Shown: piece by piece, positions 30,248-44,184 of the stretch | How positions within the stretch are numbered: position 1 is the first letter of the stretch | Layout: each line of letters opens with the position of its first letter | Source of the DNA: Rapana venosa | Lineage: Eukaryota > Mollusca > Gastropoda > Neogastropoda > Muricidae | Direction of reading: 5' to 3' | Length of the DNA: 64,000 bases | Assembly (NCBI GenBank): GCA_028751875.1 | Contig: CM054155.1 | Coordinates: 53,410,449-53,474,448 of the forward strand | Notes under the pieces: generated by a model | Database searches by the model: none | Seen by the model: only the letters and a program-made list of their open reading frames with translations | What the model was told of the DNA's origin: nothing | Program-made: the position numbers and the translations under genes

Positions 30248-31365
30248 AATGACAAATAATATAATGTGTTAGGCTTTGGGCCACACATGGAGAAGGGGGG
30301 TCGAAAGCTCCGATAATTACAAGCACTTTACACTCACAGGATCTTTTCAAATGGAAATAAGATGGCGGTTCACAAGTTATATTACAACAATGATATCGAC
30401 TGTCACTGTCATCACTGCCTTTATTGGTGTGGCTACGATGTCTGCTGTTTTTCATGTGGTGTAGAAAGGTTTCCATTTTTGCCATTTGTGGGACTGTCTG
30501 TCTTCTCTTGAACTAAAGCTGGTGTTCATTTTACACATGTCTCTTTGTATCTCTTGAATACACTGGATGATTTGTCTGCATTTGTCACTAGACAGTTCTT
30601 AGTTTGTCTCGACTTGCTGACTGACCAGTATCTTCCACATCACAACCTCTCCCTGTCACAATCGCCTTTTCTTCTGCCAAAGCTTTCTGTGCTGTGTGTT
30701 GTGTCAGTATTTGTGACAGTGTCAGTGTCGCATCATAAAAATCTTCTGTTTGTTCATTCCAGTCATCATTGAAATCTTTTACACTCACATCCATGTGTTG
30801 TGTTTTCACTAGCAAGGAGTTCTCCGCCTCATACACTGTATCACCAGACTGGTTGGCCTGCTGTGCTGCACATGCACATTCTGCCACATGTGGAGCCGTG
30901 TTGTATGTGCCAGTGGCTTAGAAAATGTCATATGCAGTGGCATTCTGAGATGTATAGTAGAGACTGGGTGGTGTAGGGAGAAAAAGGCCTGAGAGAAGTG
31001 AAGATGGACTTGCCTGCATTCCTTCCTGTGTCCTGGATGTCTTGTGCGCCTCCGCCCTCCTTTTGTCCCTGGCAGCTTGCGCTGGACCCTTCCTCCCATA
31101 CACTGCACTGTCAGTTGGAGTGTGTGCAATGGGTTGGCCAGTTGGTGTCAGTCGCAACACAATAACAGTTTGATGTCTCTACTGTCTATCTTAAATGATG
31201 TTAAGGACATTTGTTGCAAAAAGGCGTTTAGAACACACTCTAAGCGCGAAGGCATTCCTGTCTCTGGCATATTGAGGGCTTTGATACAAAATAACACCAA
31301 GATTACTTACTGCTTTACAAATGTCCTTCCTGCTGGTAGCCAAGTAAGGGAAGCCACCCCGAGAG
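30242..31365 (-). mobile_element. LINE-like unit E, possibly non-autonomous
   Basis: The 3' end on the minus strand has GTGGCCCAAAGCCTAACACA and TTTGTCATTGTCATTC, then (TC)n, the same style as the neighbouring LINEs. Inside, minus-strand frames 31160-30918 and 30887-30588 read as one hydrophilic protein across a stop (TPTGQPIAHTPTDSAVYGRK; DDWNEQTEDFYDATLTLSQI) with no RT or endonuclease motif. It could be an ORF1 tail of a related LINE, or a short element mobilised by the LINE. I do not recognise the protein. Confidence 0.5.
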
Positions 31366-32118
<753 letters not shown>

Positions 32119-32618
32119 NNNNNNNNNNNNNNNNNNNNNNNNNNNNNNNNNNNNNNNNNNNNNNNNNNNNNNNNNNNNNNNNNNNNNNNNNNNNNNNNNN
32201 NNNNNNNNNNNNNNNNNNNNNNNNNNNNNNNNNNNNNNNNNNNNNNNNNNNNNNNNNNNNNNNNNNNNNNNNNNNNNNNNNNNNNNNNNNNNNNNNNNNN
32301 NNNNNNNNNNNNNNNNNNNNNNNNNNNNNNNNNNNNNNNNNNNNNNNNNNNNNNNNNNNNNNNNNNNNNNNNNNNNNNNNNNNNNNNNNNNNNNNNNNNN
32401 NNNNNNNNNNNNNNNNNNNNNNNNNNNNNNNNNNNNNNNNNNNNNNNNNNNNNNNNNNNNNNNNNNNNNNNNNNNNNNNNNNNNNNNNNNNNNNNNNNNN
32501 NNNNNNNNNNNNNNNNNNNNNNNNNNNNNNNNNNNNNNNNNNNNNNNNNNNNNNNNNNNNNNNNNNNNNNNNNNNNNNNNNNNNNNNNNNNNNNNNNNNN
32601 NNNNNNNNNNNNNNNNNN
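32119..32618. other. Assembly gap, exactly 500 N
   Basis: Positions 32119-32618 are all N. The round length suggests a fixed-size scaffolding gap, so distance and even adjacency of the two sides are not measured. Confidence 0.98.
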
Positions 32619-35600
32619 AAAAAAGAAGAAGGGAAAAAAAAAATTCTAAAATTGGAAGAAGAAGAAGAAAAAAAGAAGAAGAAGAAGAAAAGAAGAAGAA
32701 GAAAAGAAGAAAAAAGAAGAAAAGAAGAAGAAGAAAAAGAAGAAGAAAAAAATGGAAAGAACAATTGCGAAGAAAAAATTTTGAAGAAGAAGAATTGGGA
32801 AGAAGATTTAAGAAGAATTGCAAGGAAAAAATTGCAAAGAAGAAGAAGAATTGCGAAGAAGACGTTGAAGAATTGCAAAGAAGAAGAATTTTGAAGAGAA
32901 TGAAAAAGACTTTCGAAAAGAAGAATTGCGAAGAAGATAAAGAATTGCAAAGAAAAAGAAGAAGAAGAAGAAGAAATTGCAGAGAGGAAGAAGAAAATTT
33001 CGAAGAACAAGAAATACGAAGAGGAAGAAAATGAATTCCAAGAAAGAAGAATTTCGAGGAAAAAGAAAAAGAATAGCGAAGAAGAAGAATTGAGAAAAGA
33101 ACAAGAATTACGAGAAAGAAGAAGAGGAAAAATTGCAAGAAAAAGAACTGCGAAGAAGAAGAATTGGAAGAAGAAGAGGAGAAATTGCGAAAAAAATTAA
33201 ATAATAATAAGAAGAATAAGAATAAGAAATAAAGCGAAGAAGAATAGCGAAGAATTGCAAAGAAGAAGAACAATTGCAAGAAGAATAAGAAAAGAAGAGG
33301 ATTTGCGGAAAAGGAGAACAATTGCACAGAATTAAGAAGAGGAAAAAGAAGAAGACAAAGAAGAAGAAGAATTGCGATGAAAAAGAAGAAGAAGAAGAAG
33401 AAGAGAAGAAGAAGAAGAAAGAAGAAAAAGAAGAAGAAGAAGAAGAAGAAGAAGAAGAAGAAGAAAGAAGAAGAAGAAGAATGTGGATGATAAAATTTCG
33501 AAAAAGAAAAAAAAAATTGCGAAGAAGAAAAACAAGAAGAAGAAGAATTGCGAAGAAGAATTGCGAAGAAGAATTGCAAGAAGAATTGAGAAGAAATAGA
33601 AGAGAAAGATGAAGACAAAGAAGAAGAAATGCGTAGAAAATTGCGAATAAGAAGAAGAAGTAGAAGAAGAAGAAAAAGAAGAAGAAGAAAAATTGTGAAG
33701 AAAAAAGAAAGGAGAAATGCGAAGTAGAAGAATTGCAAAGAAAAGAATTGCGAAGAAGAGTTGAAAAATTGCAAGAAAGAAGAAGAAGAATTGCTAAGAA
33801 AAGAATTGCGAAGAAGAACAATTGCGAAGAACAATTGCGAAAAAGAATTGCAAAGAAGAATTGCAAAGAAGATAGAAAGAAGAAAAGACGAAAAAGAAGA
33901 ATTGCTAAGAAGAATTGCAAAGAATTGTGAGGAAGAAGTAGAAGAAGAAGAAGTAGAAGAGAAAGAAGAAGAAGAAGAAGAGAAAAAAGAAGAAGAAGAA
34001 GAAAAGAAGAAGAAAAAGAAGAGAAGAAGAAGAAGAAGAAGAAGAAGAAAAAGAAAAGAAGAAGAAGAAGAGAAGAAGAAGAATTAAGAAGAAGAAGAAA
34101 GAAGAAGAAAAGAAGAAGAAAAGGCGAATTACGAACAATTGCGAAGAAGAGGAAATAGAAGAGAAGAAAAATTGCAAAGAGGAAGAAGAAGAAGAATTGC
34201 CAAGAAGAATTGAGAAGAATTGCAAAGAAGAAATAGAAGAAGATAACGAAAAAGAAGAATTGCAAAGAATGCTAAGAATTGCGAAGAAGAAGAAGAAAAC
34301 AAAGAACAACAAGAACAAGAAAAAGTATTGCTAAGAAGAAGTGCAAAGAGAAGAATTGCGAAGAAGAAGAAGAATTGCGAAGAAGACGAAGAAGTTGAAA
34401 TAGAAGAACTGCGAAGAATTGCTAAGAATTGCGAAGAAGAAGAAGAAGGAAAAGAAGAAGAACAAGATAAAGTATTGGCAAAAAAGATTTGCAAAGAAAA
34501 AGAAGAATTCCAAAGAAAAAGAATTGCGAAGAGAATTGCGAAGATGAATTGCGAAGAAGAAGTATTGCGAAGAAGAATTGCGAAGAATTGCGAAGAAGAA
34601 ATTTCGAAGAATTTCGAAGAAGACTTACGAAGAAAAAGAAATTGCAAAGAAAAAAAGAATTGGGAAGAATTAAAAAGGAAATTGCGAAGGAGAAGAAATG
34701 CAACTAAGAAGAATTGCGAGGAAGATAAATTGCAAAGAAAGAAATAATTGCAAAGAAGAAGAGAAAAAGAAAAAGAAGAAGAAGAGGGGAAGAATATGAC
34801 AAAGAATTTTTAAAGAGGAAGAAGAAGAATTGCAAAGAACAAGAATTACGAAGACGAATAATTGCGAAGAAGAAAAATTGCGTAGAAGAAGAATTGCGAA
34901 AAAGAAGAAAAAAAATTGCGAAAAGAAGAAAAAGAAGAAGAAATTGCAAAGAAGAATTGCAAAGAACTGTAAAGACGAAGAACAATTGCAAAGAAGAATA
35001 AGAATAACAAGAGGAATTTTCGAAAAAGGAGAACAATTGCAAACAATTAGAAAAGAATTGCGAAGAAGAAATGCAAAGAAGAAGAAGAAGAAGGAGAAAG
35101 AAGAAGAAGAATTTTCAAAAAAAAAAAAGAAGAAGAAAAGTTGTGAAGAAGAAGAGGAATTGTGAAGAAGAAGAACAAGAAGAAGAAGAATTGCGAAAAA
35201 GAATTGCAAAGAAGAATTGCGTAGAAAAATTGCGAAGAAAAATTCCAAAGAAGATAAAGAAGAAGAAAAAAAAATTGCGTAGAAGGGAAAAGCGAAGAAG
35301 AATTGCGAAGAAGAATTGCAAAGAAGTTGAAGAAGAAGAAGAAAAATTGCCCAGAAGAATTGCGAATAGAATTGCGAATAATATTGCGAAGAAAAAGAAA
35401 AAGAAGAAAAGAGAAGGAGAAGGAGGAGGAGAAGAAGAAGAAGAAGAAGAGAAGAAAAAAGAAGAAGAAGAAGAAGAAGAAGAAGAAGAAGAAGAAGAAG
35501 AAGAAGAAGAAGAAGAAGAAGAAAAATTGTGAAGAAGAAGAAGAGGACAAATGCGAAGAAGAAGAATTGCAAAGAAGAAAAGAATAAGAAGAGAATTCCG

Positions 35601-38600
35601 GAAAAAAGGGGAACAATTGCACAGAGTTAAGAAGAGGAAGAAGAAAAAGACGAAGAAGAAGAAACATTGCGATGAAAAAAAAGAACAAGAAGAAGAAGAA
35701 GAAGAAGATGATGAATTGCGAAAAAGAAAAGAAAAAATTGCGAAGGAGAAAAACAAGAAGAAGAAGAATTGCGAAGAAGAATTGCGAAGAAATAGAAGAG
35801 AAAGATTTAAGACAAAGAAGAATTGCGTAGAAGAATTGCGAATAAAGAAGAAGTAGAAGAAGAAGAAAAAGAAGAAAAGAAAATTGTGAAGAAGAAGAAG
35901 AGGAGAAATGTGAAGAAGAAGAATTGCAAAAAAAGAAGAATTGCGAAGAAGAGTTGGAAGAATTGCCCGAAAGAAGAAGAAGAAATGCTAAGAAGCAGAA
36001 TCGCGAAGAAGAACAATTGCGAAGAACAATTGCGAAAAAGAATTGCAAAGAAGAATACAAAGAAGAAGTAGTAGAAGAAAAAAAGACGAAAAAGAAAATT
36101 GCAAAGAATAATTCAAAATTGTGAAGAAGAAGAAGAAAGAAGAAAAGTAAAGAGGAAGAAAAGAAGAAGAAGAAGAAAAAAGAAGAAGAAAAGAAGAAGA
36201 AAAGAAGAAGAAGAAGAAGAAGAAGGAGAAGAAGAAGAAGAAGGAAGAAGAAAAAAAAGAAGAAGAAGAAGAAGAAGAAGAAGAAGAAGAAGAAGAAGAA
36301 GAAGAAGAAGAAGAAGAATTACGAAGAATTTCGAGAAGAGGAAACGAAGGAGAAGAAAAATTGCAAAGAGGAAAAAGAAGAAGAATTGCCAAGACGAATT
36401 GAGAAGAATGCAAAGAAAGAAATAAAGAAGATAAGGAAAAAGAATAATTTTCGAAGAATTGCTAAGAATTGCGAAGAAGAAGAAGAAGAAAACAAAGAGG
36501 AAGAAGTATTGCGAAGAAGAAGTGCAAAGAAGAAGAATTTCGAAGAAGAAGAAGAATTGCGAAGAAGAAGAAGAAAAAAATCGCAAGAAGAAAGACGAAA
36601 GTTGAAAAAGAAGAACTTTTGCAGTGCTTCTTTTTCGAAGAATTGCTAAGAATTGCGAAGAAGAAGAAGAATTGCAAAGAAGAAGAAGAAGAAGAGAAGA
36701 AAACGCAAAGAAGAAGAAGACGAAGAAGTTGAAAAGAAGAACTGCGAAGAATTGCTAAGAATGCGAAGAAGAAGAACAAGACAAAGTATTTCGAAGAAAA
36801 TTTGCAAAGAAGAAGAATAATTCCAAAGAAAAAGAATTGCGAAGAGAATTGCGAAGATGAATTGCGAAGAAGAAGAATTGCGAAGAAAATTGCGAAGAAA
36901 AAGAAGAATTGAAAAGAATAAAAAGAATAGGGAAGAAAGAAAGGAGAATTGCGAAGGAGAAGAAATGCAAAAAAGAAGAATTGCGAGGAAGAAAAATTGC
37001 AAAGAAGAGAAATAATTGCAAAGAAAGAAGAAGAAAAAGACGAAGAAGAAGAAGAAGAAGAAAAAGAAGAAGAAGAAGAAGAAAGAAAGAAGAAGAAGAA
37101 AAAGAAGAAAATATGGACAAAGAAAATTTTTTAAAAAGGAAGAAGAAGAATTGCAAAGAACAAGAATTACGTAGAAGGAGAATTGCGAAAAAGAAAAATT
37201 CGTAGAAGAAGAATTGCGAAGAAGAGAAAAAAAATTGCGAAGAAGAAGACTTGAAAAGAAGAAAAGAAGAAGAAAAAGAAGAAGAAGAATTGCGAAGAAG
37301 AATTGCAAAGAATTGTAAAGACGAAGAACAATTCAAAGAAAAATAAGAAAAGAAGAGGAATTGCGAAAAAAGGAAAACAAATTGCAAACATTAAGAAGAA
37401 TTGCGAAGAAGAAGAAGAAGAAAAAGAAGAAGAATCGCAAAAAAAGAAGAAAAGAAAAATTGTGAAGAAGAAGAGGAATTGTGAAGAAGAGGAACAAGAA
37501 GAAGAAAAATTGCGGAAAAGAATTGCAAAGAAGAATTGCGTCGAAGAAATGCGAAGAAGAATTCCAAAGAAAATATAGAAGAAGAAGAAGAATTGCGTAG
37601 AAGAATTGCGAAAAAGAATTGCGAAGAAAATTGCAAAGAAGAAGTTGAAGAAGAAGAAGAAGAATTGCCTTGAAGAATTGCGAATAAGAATTGCGAAGAA
37701 AAAAAAGAAGAAGAAGAAGAAGAAAGAAGAAAAGAAGAAGAAAAGAAGAAGAAAAGAAGAAAGAAGAAAAAGATTTGCAAAGAAAAGAAAAGATCTGTGA
37801 AGAGAAAGTAGATATCTGAAGACGAAGAATTGCGAAGAAAAAGAAGAAGAACTGTGAAGAAGAAGAAGCAAATTGCAAAGAAGAAAAAGAATTGCGAAGA
37901 AGGAAGAGAAGAAAAAAAATCTGCGAAGAAAAGAAAAATGGGAAAAAGAATAAAATTTCGAAGAAGAAGAATTGCGAAGAATAACGATTGAGAAAGATTG
38001 CGAAGAAGAAGAATTGTGAAGAGAAGTATGAAGAAGAATTGCGAAGAAAAAGAGATAAAGAAGAATTGCGAAAAAGAAAAGAAGAACGAAGAAGAATTGC
38101 AAAGAAGAAGAAGAAGATAAAGAAGAGTTGCGAAGAAGAAGAAGAAGAAGAAGAAGAAGAAGAAGAAGAAGAAGAAGAAGAAGAAGAAGAAGAAGAAGAA
38201 GAAAGAAGAAGAGAAGAAGAAGAAGAAGAAGAAGATTTGCAAAGAAGAAGAAGAAGATCTGTGAAGAGAAAGTAGATATCTGAAGACGAAGAATTGCGAG
38301 AAGAAGAAGAAGAACTGTGAAAGAAAGAAGCAGAATTGCAAAGAAGAAAAAGAATTGCGAAGAAGGAAGAGAAGAAGAAAATCTGCGAAGAAGAAGAAAA
38401 ATGGGGAAAAAGAATAAGAATTTCGAAGAAGAAGAATTGCGAAGAATAACGATGAGAAGATTTGCGAAGAATTGCAAAGAAGAAAAAGAAGAAAAAAAAG
38501 AAGAGAACAAGAATTGCGCAGAAAAAGAGTAAGGAGAAGAATCGTTAAGAAGAAGAATTGCAAAGAAGAATTGCAAAAAGAGAAGAGAAGAAGAAAGAAG

Positions 38601-39384
38601 AAGAAGAAGAAGAAGAAGAAGAAGAAGAAGAAGAAGAAGAAGAGAAGAAGATGAAGAAGAAGATAAAGGAGAAGAAAAAGAAGAAGAAGAAGAAGAAGAA
38701 GACGATGAAGAAGAAGAAGTGTGATGAAAAAGAAGAAGATGATGAATTGCGAAAAAGAAGAAGAAGAATGGCAAAGAAAAAAAAAAAGGAAGTAGAGGAA
38801 TTGCGAAGAAGAATTGCGAAGAAATAGAAGAAAAAGAAGAAGACGAAGAAGAAGAATTGCGTAGAAGAAGAAGTAGAAGAAGAAGAAAAGATGCGAACAA
38901 GATGTAAGGAGAAATGCAAAGAAGAAAGAATTGCGAAAAAGAGTTGAGAAAAATTGCAAAGAAGTAGAACAATTGCGACGAAGAAGATATGCGAAGAAGA
39001 AAAATTGCGAAGAAGAATTGCGAAGAAGAATTGTGAAGAAGAATTGCAAAGAAGAATTGCAAAGAAGTAGTAGAAGAAGAAGAAGAAGACGAAGAAGAAG
39101 AATTGCATAGAAGAATTGCGAAGAATTGTGAAGAAGAAGAAGTAGAAGAAAGTAGCGAAGAATTGCGAAGAAGAAGAGAAAAAGAAGAAGAAGAAACATT
39201 GTGAAGAGGAAGAAGAAGAAGAATTACCAAGAAGAATTGAGAAAAATTGCAAAGAAGAAATAGAAGGAGAAGATGAAAAGAAGAATTGCAAAGAATTGCT
39301 AAGAACTCCAAAGAAGAAGAAGAAAACGAAGAAGAACAAGAACAAGAAGAAATAACGCGAAGAAGAATTGCAAAGAAGAAGAAT
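32619..39384. repeat. GAA-rich mega-array, segment 1 (purine strand on plus)
   Basis: Almost pure A/G on the plus strand, made of (GAA)n runs broken by ATTGCGAAG, ATTGCAAAG and ATTGTGAAG motifs. Higher-order repeats have a period near 2.3 kb: TTGCGATGA recurs at 33372 and 35667; GAACAATTGCACAGA at about 33316 and 35619; ACGAAGAACAATT near 34975 and 37320. A local 464-bp duplication (AGATCTGTGAAGAG at 37791 and 38255) is also present. Long lysine/glutamate/arginine frames on plus and phenylalanine/serine/leucine frames on minus follow from the triplet composition and are not genes. Confidence 0.95.
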
Positions 39385-41160
39385 CTTAACAATTCTTCTC
39401 CTTACTCTTTTTCTGCGCAATTCTTGTTCCTCTTCTTCTTCTTCTTTTTTTTTCTTCTTGCAATTCTTCGCAATTCTTTTCAATCATTATTCTTCGCAAT
39501 TCTTCTTCTTCGAAATTCTTCTTATTCTTTTTTCCCAATTCTTCTTCTTCTTCGCAGATCTTCTTTTTCTTCTTCGCAATTCTTTTTCTTCTTCGCAATT
39601 CCTCTTCTACGCAATTCTTTTTTATCTTCCTCTTTGCAATTCTTCTTCTTCATTCTTCTTCTTCTTCTTCTTCTTCTTCTTCTTCTTCTTCTTCACATTT
39701 CTTCTTCTTCTTCTTTGCAATTCTCCTTCTACACAATTCTTCTTCTTCTCTTCTTTGCAAATCTTCTTCTTCTTCTTCTTCTTCTTCTTCTTCTTCTTCT
39801 TCTTCTTCTTCTTCTTCTTCTTCTTCTTCTTCTTCTTCGCAACTCTTCTTTATCTTCTTCTTCTTCCTAATTCTTCTTTTCTTTGCATTCTTATTTATCT
39901 TCTTCTTCTTCGCAATTCTCTTCATAATTCTTCTTCTTCTTCGCATATCTTCCTCGCAATTCTTCTTCTTCTTCCTCCACGCAATTCTTCTCTTCTTTTT
40001 TTTCTTCTTCTTCGCAATTCTTCGCAATTCGTCTTCTTCTTCTTCTTCTACTTCTTCTTCTTCTTCGTCGTCTTCTTCTCTTCTTCTCTTCTTCTTCTCT
40101 TCTTCTTCTTCTTCTTTCTTCTTCTTCTTCTCTTCTTCTTCTTCTGCAATTTCTTCTTCTTCGCAATTCTTCTTCGCAATTCTTCTTCGCATTTCTTCTA
40201 TGCAAGTCTTCTTTCTTCTTCTTTTTTCTACTAGCTTCTTTGCATTTATTTTTCGCAATTCTTCTACCCAATTCTTCTTCGCACATCTTTTTCGCAATTC
40301 TTCTTCTTCTTCTTCTTTTTCTTCTTCTTCACAATTCCTCTTCTTCTTCTTCGCATTCTTTTCTTCTTCTTCTTTTGCTTTGCAATTGTTCTTCTTTTTC
40401 ATCTTCTTCTTCGCATAACTTCGCAATTTTTCTTCTGCACAATTCTTCTTCTTCTTCTTCTTCTTCTTCTTCTTCTTCTTCTCTTCTTCTTCTTCTTAAT
40501 TCTTTGCAATTGTTCTTTTTTTTGCAATTCCTCTTCTTATTCTTATTCTTCTTTGCAATTGTTCTTCGTCTTGCATATCTTTGCAATTCTTCTTTGTAAT
40601 TCTTCTTCGTCGTCTTCTTTTTCTTCTTTGCAAGTCTTCTTCGCAATTTTTCTTCTTCTTAGCAATTTTTCTTTTCGCAATTCTTCTTCTTCGTAATTCT
40701 TGTTGTTCGCAATTCTTCTTCTTCCTCATTAAAATTCTTCGTCTTCTTCTCCTTTTCTTCTTCTTTCTTCTCTTTGCAATCTTCTTCTTCTTTGCAATTA
40801 TTTCTCTTCTTTGCAATTTACCTTCATCGCAATTCTTCTTGTTCGCATTTCTTCTCACTTCGCATTTCTCCTTTTTCTGCTGCCCAATTCTTTTTATTCT
40901 TTGCAATTCTTCTTCTTCTTCGCAATTCTTCAAATTCTTCTTCTTTTTCTTCTTCGCAATTCTTCTCAATTCTTCTTCGCAATTCATCTTTGCAGTTCTC
41001 TTTGCAATTCTTTTTCTTTGGAATTCTTCTTCTTCTTTGCAAATCTTCTTCGCAATACTTTATCTTGTTCTTGTTCTTGTTCTTCTTCTTCTTCTTCTTC
41101 GCAATTCTTAGCAATTCTTCGCAATTTTTCTTTTTCATCTTCTTCTTCTTCCTCTTCTTT
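39385..41160. repeat. GAA mega-array, inverted segment (pyrimidine strand on plus)
   Basis: Here the plus strand is C/T-rich. The segment begins CTTAACAATTCTTCTC (39385-39400), and the exact reverse complement GAGAAGAATTGTTAAG stands just outside the other end (41161-41176). Its first 330 bases are the reverse complement of 51390-51720. Reversed, it would join smoothly to the following segment. Confidence 0.93.
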
Positions 41161-41778
41161 GAGAAGAATTGTTAAGAAGAAGGAGAAGAAGAATGGCAAA
41201 GAAGAAGAAGAAGAAGAAGAAGAAGAAGAAGAAGAAAAGAAGAAAAGAAGAAGAAGAAGAAAGAAGAAGAAGAAGAAAAAAAAGAAGAAGAAAAGAAGAA
41301 GAAAAAGAAGAAGAAGAAGAAGAAGAAAAAGGGAAGAAGAAAAAGAAGAAGAAAAAGGGAAGAATTGGGAAGTAAAAAAAGAAGGAGAAGAAGAATGGCA
41401 AAGACGAAGAAAATAATTGCAAACAATTGCGATGAAGAAGAAGGAGAAGAAAAAGAAGAATTGCGGAGAAGATAAAAAAAGAATTGCGAGAAGAAGAAGA
41501 AGAAGAAGAGAAGAAGAAAGAAGAAGAAGAAGAAGAAGAGAAGAAAAAGAAAAGAAGAAAAGAGAAGAAAAGAAGAATTGCTAAGTAGACGAATCACAAA
41601 GAAATGCAAAGACTTGTGAAAAAGAAGAATTGCGAATATAAGAAATGTGAAGAAAAATATATGCGAAGAAGAAGAATTGCAAAGAAGAAGAAGAATTGCG
41701 AAGAAGAAGAAGTATTGGCAAGAAGAAGACTTGCGAAGAAAAAGAAGAAGAAGATGAAAAAGAAGAAGTGCAAAGAAT
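41161..41778. repeat. GAA mega-array, segment 3
   Basis: Purine strand on plus again. It aligns along its length with 51704-52287, including GAATTGGGAAGTAAA, ATTGCTAAGTAGACGAAT and ATATATGCGAAGAAG landmarks. It stops at the insertion of a foreign block within AAGTGCAAAGAAT. Confidence 0.93.
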
Positions 41779-44060
41779 AGGGATAATATCTTTGATCCAT
41801 AAAGGGAAAGACTTAGACAGAGAACATCTATCAAACTGGAGGCCTATTACGCTAAAAAATACTGACTATAAAATTTTAGCGATGATAATTGGGACCCGAT
41901 TAGGTCAAGTTATTCCAAATTAAAAGGAAGACCACGTAGGCTACATCAAAGGAAGAAACATAGCCACGTAACCGACTATTTGATGACACTATCACATTCA
42001 TGAACAGCAAAGCAGTATCTACTGGCCCTAGACTACTCTAAAAGTTTGATTCCCTATATCAAAAGTCCATACTTGCTTCATACATTTGATATATTTGGCT
42101 TTGGACACGATTTTAAGAGATGGGTAATGATATAAAATGAAAACGCTTTTTAGTCACATAAATTATGGGGGTGGGTATCAGAAAGCTTCAAAATTAATTG
42201 TGGAATAGGCAAAAGGGTGTCCTTTTTCCCCTCTAGCGTTCGTTTTTAGTGTAGAATTGCTAGCTATTAAAAATAAAAACTCTAGGTAGGGAAAATCCAG
42301 TTACCAGGAGTGAGTGAAAAACACTATTCTCTAAATATTGCAGTTAGCTGATGACACAACTTATTCCTGAAGAATAGAAATGACGTAACCTAGCAACTGA
42401 AATAATAAAACAAATTTGCATGCTTCTCTGGGTTACAGTTAAATATGAATAAAACAAAGTTATTAGTAATGGGAAGAGGTTGTTTTTGACAATGATCTGC
42501 CGTTTGATATTTTTGATAAAATTAAAATCCCGGGGAAAATTCTTTGCACCGGAAAAATGGCTAAGGAAATAAAAAATAACTGGGGAAAAGTGTAAACGAA
42601 CTTACTCAACATGATTAAAGAATGGTTGTGAAAGGGATTAAGTATACAGGGCAAAATCATAGTTATAAAAACTTTTCTGATTAGTCAGTTCACATACGTT
42701 TTTTGCAGGGCAGTTGGGCTTCCAAAAAACCCCTTCTTATTAAAATCAAACAACTCTTATACAAATTTCTTTGGCAAAGGAAATATTTGTAATAGACGGG
42801 GGTTCGAAAAGTCAAACGGAAAAAATGAAAACAGATTATAAAGACGGGGGCTTGAATATGGTAGATATGGTCCCAAATGCAGGAGATATTTAGTTTGCAT
42901 GGATAGGTAGACTGTAAATAGAGGCAAAAGGCACCTGGCGTGTCATCCCCTTTTGGGAAATTTTAAAAAAAATTGCCCCAGGTCACCCCGTGTTCGAAGT
43001 TAATTGCTATAGTTATGAAATGCAAGGACTCTCAGGAGTTAAGAATGGTTTTGGAAAGATGCAATGCAACATTTTTAGATAAAACATCAAAAACTAATTT
43101 GGAAAACGTATTAGCAGAACAAATGGACAGCAGCATCTCTTTTAAAAACGACTTATCAAGTATAAACATAGAATAATCAACTTTCAAAATGGAAGAAAGG
43201 GATTTGTACGTGTTAAAGATATTAGAATCCACAGGAAAAAACGTGTTGCGTCACTAAAGGGAATAAACTGAAGTATTAAACAAACAAGGCAATAACAACT
43301 ATTTTCAGTTTTTTTGCACTCATAAACGCAATTTTCCTAGACCATGGATTGATACAATACAAAAGGGCACAATAGTCTTTTCAGAGGAACAGAATAAAGA
43401 TATAGAAGAAAGGCACATTTGATTGCAAACCAAAGCAAATCAAGTACCATCTAATGGCAAAAAATGTTACCGAATCTTTTACACCCATGCAGTTGACTTC
43501 TGGCACAAAAAAATTGACTTCACGCTTGACAAACAAGTATGGCTTATGCCAAGATTGGCTACAAAAGAAGTAAGACTAAGTGAGCTGCAATGGAAAATAC
43601 TGCACAACCTGTATCCAACTAAATTTTTGCTACATAAAATAGGTATATCTGATTCTGTGTTTTGTGACTACTGCTCAGACATAATTGTTTTCATTGATCA
43701 TTTCTTTATGAATGTCCAAAAGTAAAACGTTTTTGGACGTATATTGACAACACTCCTTGTCTGTAAAATGGTAAAAACCTTCATTTTTTTTATCACTGAC
43801 TTCTGTTGGCTATAATCCAAAGGAACTTACTGAAACAAATCGTTGGATCAACAAAATTATCTTGCTTGGAAAAATGTGCATTAGTAAGATCAAAAGACCA
43901 AATCTACCCTACAATCCCAGGGGGTTTTTGAACAAGAAGGACACTGAGAAAATTACTGTCAACTTAATTGTCCGTGACTATATTAAAAAAAATATGTCAA
44001 CAGAGTAAAATCTAGTAAAAATTTGTAACATATTTTCCAGTTATGTAAAATACATTATTT
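41779..44060 (+). pseudogene. Tx1/L1-like LINE RT to C-terminus, decayed
   Basis: Plus-strand frames in order: ISLIHKGKDLDREHLSNWRP, ITLKNTDYKILAMIIGTRLG (RT motif 1), VGYIKGRNIAT (motif 2) and LADDTT-like residues (motif C, near 42345). Further on come LNMNKTKLLVMGRG and KKPLLIKIKQLLYKFLWQRK. The C-terminal part is SELQWKILHNLYPTKFLLHK, then CDYCSDIIVFIDHFF (the cysteine-histidine tail). Stops are frequent. The pattern NWRPITLxNTDYKIL is characteristic of the L1/Tx1 superfamily. It is 5'-truncated at the array junction, so the endonuclease is missing. Confidence 0.75.
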
Positions 44061-44184
44061 AATCTTTCAAAAGAAGAGTAGTGACAAAAAATGAATGTAT
44101 CATGAATAAAAGAAAGTAGCTATGTGAATGATGTGATTTAAGAAGAAGAGTGTGTGAATGATGAAAAAAAAGTTATGCGTGCAA

